Below are positions 23,516-32,105 of a stretch of 33,227 nt of DNA, one piece after another. The notes beneath the pieces were generated by a model, which worked only from the letters and a program-made list of their open reading frames with translations, made no database searches and was not told where the DNA came from. Source of the DNA: Verrucomicrobiaceae bacterium (GTDB lineage Bacteria; Verrucomicrobiota; Verrucomicrobiia; Verrucomicrobiales; Verrucomicrobiaceae); the NCBI GenBank assembly GCA_027489965.1, contig JAIXZA010000107.1, positions 1 through 33,227 on the forward strand, given 5' to 3'. Made by a program: the position numbers and the translations under genes. Position 1 is the stretch's first letter; the number at the start of each line of letters is the position of its first letter.

Positions 23516-26167
23516 ATGTTGACTCCCATAATTACCCCTGAAGGCCACCTGCTCTGCGAAGGTGAGGCGGGGCTGGCTTATGAGAAGAAGTTGGCTCAGG
23601 CGGACTCATCATCAAGGCTGCTGACAATTCTGGCGACTCAGTTGCTGACGGTTGAAATGGAGCCTGCTTGGCGCTGGTTGCGTGAGTTCTCGCAGATGTT
23701 CTTTGCCCGGCTTTGCCAAACCAAAGACGCTTTGCTGACGATGGTGCCGACGCTGGAGGATCGGGAGTCCCTGGTGGCCGCTGCCCCACCCTTTGACGGC
23801 GTGGAGTATCTGAATGCTGAGCTTTTGGAGTGTTGGTGGACAGATCTAGGCAGACACATTTCGTTCTTGTCCAAAGACGGGGTGGAAACTTGGTTGCACA
23901 AGGAATGCCCTGCCTGGCATGTCGTCGGGCGTGTGGCGTTTCACCTTGCGGAAAATAAGACTGACACCCAGCGGCCTTTTGCTTTTTTAGCCACCTTTAC
24001 CGAGAAGTTGGGCGCTAATGGCCAGCCGCAGCATTTGCCCCTGGCGCGGGCTTTGCAGATGTATGCTGGGCAAAAGGATCAAACGGCGATTACCGCCTTG
24101 TTAGCACCCGTGCGCACGGCGGCAGAGAAGTCGCTGTTGTTGCGTGAGTGGCTCGAATCAAAGCGTCTGTTCACACCGATGGCGATGTCGGCCCAGGAGG
24201 CCTATCGCGTGCTGCGAGATACGGCCGTTTTTCAGGAAAGCGGGATCGTGATGAAGCTGCCGGACTGGTGGCGCAGCGGGAAGGGCAGTCGCCCTGCGGT
24301 ATCAGTCACGATTGATGCGCCAAAGAAGACTTCGCTTCATGCGGGGGCTCTGTTGAGTTTTAAAATGGAACAAAGTCTGGATGGTGTGCCGCTGACACCT
24401 GAGGAGTGGGAAAAGCTGCTCAGTTCCGATACCGGTCTGGTTTCTCTACGTGGCAAATGGGTGGAAGTCGATAGCGCGCAACTTCAGCAAGTGATGGCCC
24501 ATTGGCAAAAGGTGCAATACGCGGCGGGTGAAGGCGGATTGGGCTTTCTGGATGGCATGAGATTGCTGGCTGGCTGGACGGATCGGCAATCGCCGGCGGC
24601 CGATGAGAGCGCAGAGATGGTTCATGATTGGAGTGAATTGGTGGCTGGCAAAAACCTGTCTGAGATGCTGGATCAGTTGCGTGATCCCGAGGCTGTGACT
24701 GCGCCGGATAATCTGCGCGCCACAATGCGGCCCTATCAATTGAAGGGATTTGGCTGGCTGAAGTTCATGAGCCATTTAGGGCTTGGTGCTTGTCTGGCCG
24801 ATGACATGGGACTGGGTAAGACCTTGCAAGTCATCGCACTGCTTTTGGATCGGCAAAAGCACGCCAAAGCACCGGCCTTGCTCGTGGTTCCAGCCTCGCT
24901 CGTGGGGAACTGGCGTGCAGAGGTGAAGCGCTTTGCCCCGGATTTAAAATTGTTCATTGCTCATCCTTCAGTGATCTCACGTGAGGGATTGGATTTCACC
25001 GTGAAGCACCCCAAGGAGGCTTTGCGTGGTTACGATGCCATGGTGACCACTTATCAGTTTCTCCAGCGCACGGAGTCCTGGCAGAGTCATGAGTGGGGCG
25101 TAGTGATCTTAGATGAGGCTCAGGCGATCAAAAATCCCGGTAGCGCCAGCACAAAGGCCGTGAAGCGCTTGCAAACTCAAACTCGCATCGCTTTGACTGG
25201 TACACCGGTGGAGAATCGACCGGGTGACCTCTGGAGCCTGTTCGATTTTCTCAATCCCGGGCTGCTGGGAGGTTCCAGTGCTTTCTCGGAGGCCGTCAAA
25301 CGTTGCGGTAAATCCAGCGAAGGTTTTGCCCCGCTGCGTCGTCTGGTGAAGCCTTACATACTGCGGCGAATGAAGACAGATCGCAACATCATCACGGATC
25401 TGCCTGATAAGATTGAAACCAAGGCCTTCTGCGGACTCACCAAACGTCAGGCCACCATCTATGCCAAGCTGGTCGATCAATTGGCGAAGATGCTGGCTGA
25501 TAAGGAGATGGAGCCAATTAAACGTCAGGGCTTGGTGCTGGGCTTCCTAATAAAGTTTAAGCAGATCTGCAATCATCCCAGTCACTGGAATGGCGATGGT
25601 GCCTGGAATCCTGAAGACAGTGGCAAATTCACCCGCTTGGCAGAAATCTGTTCAGAACTGGCAGAGCGACGCGAGCGAGCCCTGATCTTTACGCAGTTTC
25701 AGGAGACATGCGATCCTTTGGCGCGTTTTCTGGGCAGCGTCTTTGGTCGCGAAGGGCTCATTTTACATGGAGGCACAGCCGTCAAAAAACGCCCTGAACT
25801 GGTCGAGTCCTTCCAGCATCCGGGCGGCCCTCCCTTCATGGTCATCAGTGTGAAGGCCGGTGGCACTGGATTGAATCTTACGGCAGCCAGTCATGTCATT
25901 CATTTTGATCGCTGGTGGAATCCAGCCGTGGAAAATCAGGCCACGGATCGCGCCTTCCGCATTGGGCAGAAGCAAAATGTCTTCGTGCACAAGTTCGTCT
26001 GCCAAGGCACGATCGAAGAGCGGATCGATGCCCTGATCGAAGAAAAGATGCGCCTAGCCAACGACTTGGTCAGTGACAGTCTCGGGGCAGAAAAAATGCT
26101 CTCCGACATGGCTACCGACGAGCTCTTGGATTTTGTCCGATTGGACATGAATTCAGCTGTTGGTTGA
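23516..26167 (+). CDS. SNF2/RapA-type DEAD/DEAH helicase
   Basis: An 883-aa protein. The N-terminal ~400 residues are specific to this family, with no clear motif. The SNF2 ATPase begins near residue 405 with MRPYQLKGFGWLKFM; motif I is DDMGLGKT at about 428-435, VVPASLVGNW and motif II DEAQ at about 533, then GTPVENRPGDLWSLFDFLNPG. The helicase C-terminal lobe shows LIFTQFQE, HGGTAVKKR, SVKAGGTGLNLTAASHVIHFDRWWNPAVENQATDRAFRIGQ (motifs V and VI, arginine residues near 810) and FVCQGTIEERIDAL. This is the bacterial Snf2 family seen in many phyla, with likely chromatin/nucleoprotein remodelling activity. ATG at 23516 is the first in the frame. No SWIM-domain partner is adjacent. Confidence 0.93.
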   Translation: MLTPIITPEGHLLCEGEAGLAYEKKLAQADSSSRLLTILATQLLTVEMEPAWRWLREFSQMFFARLCQTKDALLTMVPTLEDRESLVAAAPPFDGVEYLNAELLECWWTDLGRHISFLSKDGVETWLHKECPAWHVVGRVAFHLAENKTDTQRPFAFLATFTEKLGANGQPQHLPLARALQMYAGQKDQTAITALLAPVRTAAEKSLLLREWLESKRLFTPMAMSAQEAYRVLRDTAVFQESGIVMKLPDWWRSGKGSRPAVSVTIDAPKKTSLHAGALLSFKMEQSLDGVPLTPEEWEKLLSSDTGLVSLRGKWVEVDSAQLQQVMAHWQKVQYAAGEGGLGFLDGMRLLAGWTDRQSPAADESAEMVHDWSELVAGKNLSEMLDQLRDPEAVTAPDNLRATMRPYQLKGFGWLKFMSHLGLGACLADDMGLGKTLQVIALLLDRQKHAKAPALLVVPASLVGNWRAEVKRFAPDLKLFIAHPSVISREGLDFTVKHPKEALRGYDAMVTTYQFLQRTESWQSHEWGVVILDEAQAIKNPGSASTKAVKRLQTQTRIALTGTPVENRPGDLWSLFDFLNPGLLGGSSAFSEAVKRCGKSSEGFAPLRRLVKPYILRRMKTDRNIITDLPDKIETKAFCGLTKRQATIYAKLVDQLAKMLADKEMEPIKRQGLVLGFLIKFKQICNHPSHWNGDGAWNPEDSGKFTRLAEICSELAERRERALIFTQFQETCDPLARFLGSVFGREGLILHGGTAVKKRPELVESFQHPGGPPFMVISVKAGGTGLNLTAASHVIHFDRWWNPAVENQATDRAFRIGQKQNVFVHKFVCQGTIEERIDALIEEKMRLANDLVSDSLGAEKMLSDMATDELLDFVRLDMNSAVG

Positions 26168-26594
26168 CCTCTAGTTCATCTCAAACGCTCGTTTCAAAAT
26201 CAGGGAAAGCCGCGCCACTAATGTCTCTCGTAAATCTGGGTGGTTCACGGACATCGTAGCAGCGTTTTTGATTGCTGTGGCAAGCGCACCGATTTCGAGC
26301 GTTCGATGGATCCGCCGGGCCTTCTGACGAATCCGAAGGGAACACCACAGTTACTACAACGATGGCGAATTCATCAGTCTACCGCATCAGCTTAAGCGGT
26401 GCCGCCGATGCCTTCCGGGCACCTCTGCCACAGCGCTGCAATCGCTACCGTGACTAGTAAGGCCTAGTCCAATTTCGATGAACACTCGCAGAAAGGATTC
26501 ATTTAAGTAATGATGATGCCGTATTTCCTACATTGTTGTGAGACTGTTTATGACATCGGGCTTGACATAAAGTCTGGGGTCAATAGTTGAGTTT
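26168..26594. other. 427-bp stretch without an intact gene
   Basis: It contains a possible gene remnant (26171-26350, minus) and otherwise AT-richer sequence. TTGACA occurs at 26562-26567, but no -10 at proper spacing before the ATG at 26595 is convincing. No tRNA, terminator or IS end is seen. Confidence 0.5.
26171..26350 (-). pseudogene. Possible C-terminal gene remnant
   Basis: A minus-strand frame is open for 59 codons and ends at TAG (26171-26173). It reads QKARRIHRTLEIGALATA then NHPDLRETLVARLSLILKRA, which has protein-like composition (alternating hydrophobic residues, charged helical pattern). There is no good start codon, and stops lie directly upstream at 26351-26356. I do not recognise the family. 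It could be the tail of a deleted gene or a chance open frame. Confidence 0.3.
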
Positions 26595-27197
26595 ATGGCT
26601 TTAAATCTACTAACTTTTAGTTGCCTGCTGTTTCTCGCCAGTTGCGCTTCAGTGAAGAAAGAATTTGTTGATCCTGCTTTCCGAGCTGGGGGATTAAATG
26701 GCAGTGTAGTCACGCTCAAATGCGTCTCGGAAATCAATAAACCCTACGGACTTACACCACATGATGAGCGCGTTATTTTGGAAGACCTGCGACGTGAAAT
26801 TCTCGCAAATCATGAAGGTGTGCAAGTTGTTTCCGAAGCGGACGGTGGCTTTGGAAGTCTTAAGCCGAACTATACAGTCGAGGTCAATGTAACTCAGGAT
26901 CGCACTGTAGCGAAAAACAATCGTTCCAAAGAGTTTCTAACAAAGGATAGATTCGATGTGAAATGTTTCTATACGACGAGGACCCATTTACGTCACTATG
27001 TGAGTGCTACGTATAAGGTTATCGAATATTCTACTGGAAGACGACTTTGGCAGGCCAGTGGTCAAGCACGACATGCGAAATGGTATAGCATTCAGATTAG
27101 CTTGGATTTAAAGCCTTTTTTGAAACCAAATCTGGGGCCGCGATTATCCGAGATTCTGCGTCCAGTAACACGAAAGGTCAGTGCCAAGATTCCATGA
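26595..27197 (+). CDS. Uncharacterised lipoprotein, 200 aa
   Basis: The N terminus MALNLLTFSCLLFLASCAS has a lipobox (LASC), so the mature protein should be lipid-anchored. The rest is a basic domain of about 180 residues. It has an N-terminal region GSVVTLKCVSEINKPYG, an acidic helix (ERVILEDLRREILANHEG), then LKPNYTVEVNVTQDRT and STGRRLWQASGQARHAKW. This loosely resembles stress or envelope lipoproteins that bind small ligands, but no family is recognised. Lower GC than the SNF2 gene. The following lipoprotein gene starts 43 bp downstream, so the two may be cotranscribed. Confidence 0.7.
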   Translation: MALNLLTFSCLLFLASCASVKKEFVDPAFRAGGLNGSVVTLKCVSEINKPYGLTPHDERVILEDLRREILANHEGVQVVSEADGGFGSLKPNYTVEVNVTQDRTVAKNNRSKEFLTKDRFDVKCFYTTRTHLRHYVSATYKVIEYSTGRRLWQASGQARHAKWYSIQISLDLKPFLKPNLGPRLSEILRPVTRKVSAKIP

Positions 27198-27240
27198 ACG
27201 TCACAAATAATCGCGTCGAAATCAAATTCCCCTATAAACT

Positions 27241-27864
27241 GTGATTACTTATCGAGCGCTTATCGTCGTTGCTGTTCTATTGTCGGCTTGCACGCATTCC
27301 GAAGTTCGAGATGCTAAAGCTATTCTTGCGAAAACTGCCAGAGCGGATCTTCAAAGCTTTCCCAAATCAAATTCCAGTATTCTACGCGAGAATACATCTA
27401 CTGCTAGGAAAACAGAAGGAAGCGAGAACATCAGGATCACGACATTTGGCATCTACTCTGTTGTGGATATCAATAGGGTTGTTAGCACTCCCAAGACCAT
27501 CGCTAGGCAGTCAAATTTGATGCATAGCGCTCGACTTGTTAAGTCCACAGATGTTGTTCCTGCTAGAATTGATACAATCTTTGGATTTGAATTTCAGTTG
27601 CCTCATATCGGACGCTTGGAGGAAGTCATCTTGACAATAAAGTTGATTCACCCACCTATGAAGGAGCCAGGATCAATGAACGCTGCTACAGAGGGGGAAC
27701 ATGATGTCTTCGTCGATTTTTCCAATCGGCAGGTTGCGTTCTTTTGCTTCAATCGAGATTGGGAGTTAGTGCCTGGGAAGTGGACCTTTCAAGTGTACTA
27801 CAAGGAGCAGCTTCTGACGGAGAAAAGTTTCTCTGTAGTCTTGGATCAGAATCTGGGAGGCTAA
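27241..27864 (+). CDS. DUF3859-like lipoprotein, GTG start
   Basis: A 207-aa protein beginning at GTG; an in-frame TAA lies two codons upstream (27235-27237), so it cannot extend far. The signal MITYRALIVVAVLLSACTH ends in a lipobox (LSAC). The domain at about 60-205 reads FGIYSVVD, DTIFGFEFQLP, KLIHPPMKEPG and a conserved-looking end WELVPGKWTFQVYYKEQLLTEKSFSVV. That pattern fits DUF3859, in which a terminal 'GkW.f.i...g..L.e..F.V' strand is typical. Function is unknown. It sits in the AT-richer stretch with the previous lipoprotein. Confidence 0.65.
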   Translation: MITYRALIVVAVLLSACTHSEVRDAKAILAKTARADLQSFPKSNSSILRENTSTARKTEGSENIRITTFGIYSVVDINRVVSTPKTIARQSNLMHSARLVKSTDVVPARIDTIFGFEFQLPHIGRLEEVILTIKLIHPPMKEPGSMNAATEGEHDVFVDFSNRQVAFFCFNRDWELVPGKWTFQVYYKEQLLTEKSFSVVLDQNLGG

Positions 27865-27986
27865 TCCGATTTGGCGAATTGGCACCGCATGGTCCTCGAA
27901 TGACGCGACTACAGGGTCGGCAGATCCAACCGTAGAGGAGCGAATTTAATCAGACACAAATCGTCCCCTGACTCCGTTTAATCGCC

Positions 27987-28295
27987 ATGGAGAAGCCTCA
28001 AAATCCTATTGAAGTACTGCTGATCGGTCTTTGTGTTTTGAGCATCGGCATCGCCTTTGGTCTTAGTGAAGGAGGTGTGGCTCTGACGGGCAGCGTGCCG
28101 GGAAGAGGCACCTTCAATCCGGGCGGCATGGCAGTAGTCTCAGCTGATTCCATTCATGCCATCGGTTTCGTCGGCATCTTTTTTGGCATGGCCATTCTCG
28201 CACTTTATTTCAAACTAAAGAGCGACCTTAATAATAAAAACAAACCGGCAGACGAGCCTGATCAAGAAGTCGATGATTCTGATGGTAGTTCATAG
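27987..28295 (+). CDS. Small membrane protein, two helices, acidic tail
   Basis: A 102-aa protein with helices at about 7-27 (IEVLLIGLCVLSIGIAFGL) and 57-77 (SIHAIGFVGIFFGMAILALYF). The loop between them is Gly-rich (SVPGRGTFNPGG), and the C terminus is acidic (DEPDQEVDDSDGSS). I do not recognise the family. It is separated from the preceding lipoprotein by about 120 bp with no visible hairpin and is convergent with the glycosyltransferase. Confidence 0.65.
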   Translation: MEKPQNPIEVLLIGLCVLSIGIAFGLSEGGVALTGSVPGRGTFNPGGMAVVSADSIHAIGFVGIFFGMAILALYFKLKSDLNNKNKPADEPDQEVDDSDGSS

Positions 28296-28336
28296 ACTTT
28301 AAGAAGCTGGTTTTGGCATTTCAATGCTCCTTCATT

Positions 28337-29425
28337 TCACTTCTTCTCAGCCGCAGCAGACTCAAGCAGGCGAAGCGTGGACTGGACGTTGGTCTCAAGA
28401 TCAAGCGGCAGGTCAGTGGGGACAGGGTGTCGGTTAGATTTGGATTTCCAGAAATGGATGGCAGTCTCTAGGCTGGGCAGGTCCGCTGGCTCATCTAGGA
28501 CGTGGCCGTTGATGCCGGGCTGGATGAGCTCGTTGGCTCCATTGAAACGGCTCGTGATGACGGGCAAGCCGCTGGATAGCGCCTCAGCAATGACGTTGGC
28601 GCAGGGCTCATAAATGGGCAGGAAAGTCATGAGGTCGGCTGCAGCGTAGGCTTCTTCGACTTTTTTCATGGGCCCGGCTAGGGTAACGTTCGGCGGTGGC
28701 TTGATGCCGAGACGGCCTTTGCCGACAACGAGCAGCTTGACGTCTGGCTGGCTGGTCTGCCATTGGCGCATCAGGCGGAGAAGAAAGGGCAGGCCCTTAC
28801 GCTCCCAGCCGCTACCCACAAAGAGCAGGACAAAGTCGCTGTCTTTATAACCAAATTGCGCCCGCATAGCTGTCCGGTCCTGATTCTGGAAGCGAGCCGT
28901 TTCGACTCCGTTGCGGATGAGGTGGATGCGCTCGGCGGGGAAGGGGAAATGGGTGAGAATTTCCTGCTTCACCATGTCTGAATTGACGATGATGTGACGC
29001 GTATTGGATGGATCAAAGGTGCGGGCCTCCAGTGCCTGCATGTTGGCATGAAATGCACCGAGACCGACAAAGGGTCTTCGCCACCAGGAGGCGTAGCGTT
29101 TTCGCTGCTGCAGCCAGACACGGTGCAGTCCATCTCCAGCGCGGTAAACGTCCTGCTGGACGGTACGCTCCAGACTAAAGACGACGTCGTAATTGGTATC
29201 GGTCAAGATACGGGCGACGGCCTCAGCGAAGACCACTGGCCCGAGGGCTCGGTTGGCCTTGACAGGGACCGTATGCATGATGACGCCAGGATGCGCGCCC
29301 TGCCATTTTTCAGCGTAGAGATGCACCTCATGCCCGGCTGAAACGAGAGCGCTGAGCAGTCGCTGCACATACAGCTCAGCCCCGCCGACAGCGGCAAATT
29401 GGCGACGAATCAAGGCGAGTTTCAT
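28337..29425 (-). CDS. GT4-family glycosyltransferase (WaaG-like)
   Basis: A 362-aa GT-B enzyme. The N-terminal acceptor domain begins MKLALIRRQFAAVGGAELYVQRL, with a typical G-G-A-E start. The C-terminal nucleotide-sugar domain shows VLLFVGSGWERKGLPFLL, KLLVVGKG and the E-x7-E region YEPCANVIAEALSSGLPVITS, conserved in retaining GT4 enzymes. An upstream ATG would add 21 residues, so 29425 is preferred. Likely a step in LPS core or other envelope glycan synthesis. It is divergent from the secretion cluster across about 160 bp. Confidence 0.9.
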   Translation of the reverse strand: MKLALIRRQFAAVGGAELYVQRLLSALVSAGHEVHLYAEKWQGAHPGVIMHTVPVKANRALGPVVFAEAVARILTDTNYDVVFSLERTVQQDVYRAGDGLHRVWLQQRKRYASWWRRPFVGLGAFHANMQALEARTFDPSNTRHIIVNSDMVKQEILTHFPFPAERIHLIRNGVETARFQNQDRTAMRAQFGYKDSDFVLLFVGSGWERKGLPFLLRLMRQWQTSQPDVKLLVVGKGRLGIKPPPNVTLAGPMKKVEEAYAAADLMTFLPIYEPCANVIAEALSSGLPVITSRFNGANELIQPGINGHVLDEPADLPSLETAIHFWKSKSNRHPVPTDLPLDLETNVQSTLRLLESAAAEKK

Positions 29426-29498
29426 GAGGGTATGTGTGGCAGTCTGAGACCTGCTCTGGGGCTGAGGAAGCGCAAGTCTATTTCTCACCGGAAATGAA

Positions 29499-29526
29499 TT
29501 GCGTCAATATCAGTGCTTTTACGCAA
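29499..29526. promoter_or_regulatory. Inverted repeat TTGCGT-N16-ACGCAA
   Basis: TTGCGT (29499-29504) and ACGCAA (29521-29526) form a dyad in the divergent region between the glycosyltransferase and the GspL-like gene. It could be an operator or a leader hairpin; promoter elements are not clear. Confidence 0.3.
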
Positions 29527-29583
29527 CTTCCTTGGTTCTTGTGCGTTACTGCATGCGCCCTACCGTTACGTTTCCCTTTCTGC

Positions 29584-30798
29584 ATGTCTTTTGCCTCAGC
29601 CACCCTACTGCTTCCAAGTCCTGATACCTCATGGCGGGTCTGGAAATCGCGGCTAGCTGCGCATGGGGAATCGGTGGAGCATCCGACTGAGGTGAAGGCT
29701 CAGGGGAAGCCGCTCGTGATTGGGCTGCCTGCGGCGGCTTGTCGTACGATTGGGTTGGTGCTGCCAAATACGGATCATGCGGTTCTGGAGCAGATCATCA
29801 TCACGCAGATGGAACGCCGTGGACTGAAGCTTCAAAGCGGTGAGGAGCGGAACTTCCGCTGGCATTTACTGACGCAAACGGCCTCCACGGCGACCGTCAG
29901 TGTGGATGTTTTGGCTGATCCGTTCCCTGAGGATCTGGCACTGACGCAGATCTCGGATTACACGGCGGCCCTGCGCCTGCTGACGCTTCCTGCGGGCCAT
30001 TTGGTGATCGCTGAGGAATCAGGATCGACGGTGCTGGCGGTAGGCTATCAGGGGAAGCTTTATCACAGTCACATCTTTGGCACGGCCTCTATTTCTGGGG
30101 AAGAGATCGCCCATGAGATCGTGCTTTCGCAATTGACACTGGATGCGGAGCTTGGGCAGGGGTTCATCACAGGCGTGACCTTGGTCGGAACTTCCTGGGA
30201 TCGTGGAATCGGTGAGGAATTAGGCAGGCTGACTGGGCTGCCTGTGCGTGTGGTGCCACAACTGCCTCCGAATGCGGAGCTGGATGCTCGGACTTGGCCG
30301 AGGCTCCTGCCTGCGACGGTGAGAAGTGCGCAGAAACGTGCCGTGAATCGCAGCAAGTGGCTGCGTTTTAGCCTTCTCGGTGGCCTGCTGATGGTAGCTC
30401 TGGTGTTTTTAGCTTTTGCTTATCTGACTTATTTGGAGCGTACCGCCGCGCAGTTGACAGCGGATGTAGAGGACACCTCCGCACCAGCAGCCTTGGTGAA
30501 AAAGACGGCTGAGCAGTGGAAAGCTCTGGCTCCGGCCATCGAGCCCAAGCGCTACGCCATGGTGCTATTAAATGAAGTGACCAAGCTGATGCCACCGAGT
30601 GGGATCGTGATCCGTGAGTTTGAGGTGAAGGATAATGAGATCGACATCCGAGGTGAGGCGCGTGATACGCAGATGGCGGTGCAATTTGTCGAGGATTTGC
30701 AAAAGCACCCCGTCCTGAGCCGCTACACCTGGACCAAACCCCAGCCCACGGTGAAGGATAAAACCGCCCAGTTCCGCGCTCAGGGGAAGGCCCTGTAA
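29584..30798 (+). CDS. PilM-PilN / GspL-like inner-membrane platform protein
   Basis: A 404-aa protein starting MSFASATLLLPSPDTSW; an earlier ATG at 29434 would add 50 residues rich in Cys and hydrophobics that do not fit the family. The N-terminal ~260 residues resemble an actin-like fold (ACRTIGLVLPNTDHAVLEQII, GHLVIAEESGSTVLAVGYQGK, ITGVTLVGTSWD). A membrane helix near 265-285 (FSLLGGLLMVALVFLAFAY) is followed by a coiled-coil and a PilN-type periplasmic ferredoxin-like domain (RYAMVLLNEVTKLMPPSGIVIREFEV). One gene thus joins PilM- and PilN-like parts, as GspL does. It is the first gene of the four-gene cluster. Confidence 0.82.
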   Translation: MSFASATLLLPSPDTSWRVWKSRLAAHGESVEHPTEVKAQGKPLVIGLPAAACRTIGLVLPNTDHAVLEQIIITQMERRGLKLQSGEERNFRWHLLTQTASTATVSVDVLADPFPEDLALTQISDYTAALRLLTLPAGHLVIAEESGSTVLAVGYQGKLYHSHIFGTASISGEEIAHEIVLSQLTLDAELGQGFITGVTLVGTSWDRGIGEELGRLTGLPVRVVPQLPPNAELDARTWPRLLPATVRSAQKRAVNRSKWLRFSLLGGLLMVALVFLAFAYLTYLERTAAQLTADVEDTSAPAALVKKTAEQWKALAPAIEPKRYAMVLLNEVTKLMPPSGIVIREFEVKDNEIDIRGEARDTQMAVQFVEDLQKHPVLSRYTWTKPQPTVKDKTAQFRAQGKAL

Positions 30799-30828
30799 CT
30801 CACCCCTGACTGACTTTTTAAACTGCTC

Positions 30829-31380
30829 ATGGCTGCCAAACTTACCCCAAGAGAAAAGAACCTGCTTCTGCTATGCGTGGGCGTGCTTGTCCTGATGGCG
30901 ATGGCGATTGTTACCAACAGTTTTTTAAGCCGCCGAAAAGTGGCCCTGGAGAAGATCACGGTTTTACAGCGTGAAAAGTTAGAGAATGATACCTGGCTGA
31001 AAGATCAAGCCTTTTGGACAAAGCGCCGGGCTTGGCTGATAGAGAAAATGCCTAGCACAGAGAGCCTCGGGCGCGCGCAGGGGCAGCTGCTGGAAGACCT
31101 GCAAAATCAGGCCTTGGATCTAGGCGTGATCGCAGAGCAGCCGACCCTGCCACCGCTATCTCCCGCCGCGATGAGTCACCGAGAAGTGACGGTTTCTATG
31201 CGGTTACGCGGGGATCAGGCGGTTATCTTGGGCTGGCTCGGGACGATGCAGTCACCAGAGAAATTCCAGGCCATCCGCCAGCTAGAGATCGAGATTGACT
31301 CAAAGGCCCGTGAAAAGACTCCGCAGGTGATTTGCAACCTCACTCTGGCTCGCTGGTTCAAGCCTGAGTCAGGCATCTAA
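30829..31380 (+). CDS. PilO/GspM-like inner-membrane protein
   Basis: A 183-aa bitopic protein. The short N-terminal cytoplasmic part MAAKLTPREKNLLLL is typical of GspM (L(T/S)xRE). One helix (residues about 12-30) is followed by a coiled-coil and a small periplasmic domain with VTVSMRLRGDQAVILGWLGTMQ, similar to the PilO/GspM ferredoxin-like fold. It lies 30 bp downstream of the GspL-like gene, and its partner order matches pilN-pilO or gspL-gspM. Confidence 0.78.
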   Translation: MAAKLTPREKNLLLLCVGVLVLMAMAIVTNSFLSRRKVALEKITVLQREKLENDTWLKDQAFWTKRRAWLIEKMPSTESLGRAQGQLLEDLQNQALDLGVIAEQPTLPPLSPAAMSHREVTVSMRLRGDQAVILGWLGTMQSPEKFQAIRQLEIEIDSKAREKTPQVICNLTLARWFKPESGI

Positions 31381-31399
31381 CCTTATCTTTCTGACTGCC

Positions 31400-32050
31400 A
31401 TGAAATTGTCACGCTATCTACTTTGCATCGCCAGCCTGCCGGTTGCTCTTTTAGGGGTCGATCCCGATCCCGATTTACCGCAGGCTTTTGATCAGGCTAG
31501 TCTGGCCTCAGTGGCTGCCAGTTCACCCTTCACGCGGATGGTGAATGTTTCAGATAATCTGGTGCTCACGGGGATCGCCTACATCAATGGCAAGCCCGTC
31601 GCTACGCTCTTCAATAAAGAGACCAAACAAAGTCACCTCGTTTCGACTGAGCCTAATTTTCAGGGATGGGTGCTCAATGAAGCCCTGCCTGCGCCCGATA
31701 TTTCCCGTAGCCGAGCACTGGTCACCATCGGTGGAGAGCAGGTGAAAGTGAGCTATGCCAGTCTGACAGCCGATGACATGAAGGCCGATGGCAAGCGCGA
31801 CAAGGGGGACAAAGGTGGTAAAGGTGATGGCGGCGGTGGCGAAAAGTTTAAAGGAGGCTCGAAAGGGCCTTCCGAAGAAGACCGCAAGCGTTATGAAGCT
31901 CTCTCTGACAAAGCTCGGGATAAATTTCGTGACATGATGCGCTCTAAGTTCAGCGATGAAAAATTCCGCAATGCTCCTGAAGAAGAGCGCCGCAATGTGA
32001 TCCGCAAAGAGTTTGAGCGGATCGAAAAAGAGGACAAAGGCGGCAAATGA
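31400..32050 (+). CDS. Exported protein in PilP/GspC position, with Gly/Lys-rich linker
   Basis: A 216-aa protein with a signal peptide (MKLSRYLLCIASLPVALLG). The region at about 45-120 reads VNVSDNLVLTGIAYINGKPVATLF then EPNFQGWVLNEALPAP and VTIGGEQVKVSY. That is reminiscent of the homology-region domain of PilP/GspC (L.L.GI...GK..A.l...). A basic Gly/Lys/Asp linker (KADGKRDKGDKGGKGDGGGG) and a charged helical tail (SEEDRKRYEALSDKARDKF, RRNVIRKEFERIEKEDKGGK) follow. Its position between the PilO-like and secretin genes supports a PilP role; the domain match is weak. Confidence 0.68.
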   Translation: MKLSRYLLCIASLPVALLGVDPDPDLPQAFDQASLASVAASSPFTRMVNVSDNLVLTGIAYINGKPVATLFNKETKQSHLVSTEPNFQGWVLNEALPAPDISRSRALVTIGGEQVKVSYASLTADDMKADGKRDKGDKGGKGDGGGGEKFKGGSKGPSEEDRKRYEALSDKARDKFRDMMRSKFSDEKFRNAPEEERRNVIRKEFERIEKEDKGGK

Positions 32051-32105
32051 TGTGCCTGATTGATCTTGCTTTAACCTCCCATTTTTCATTTTTTTGATCT
32101 ATCTC

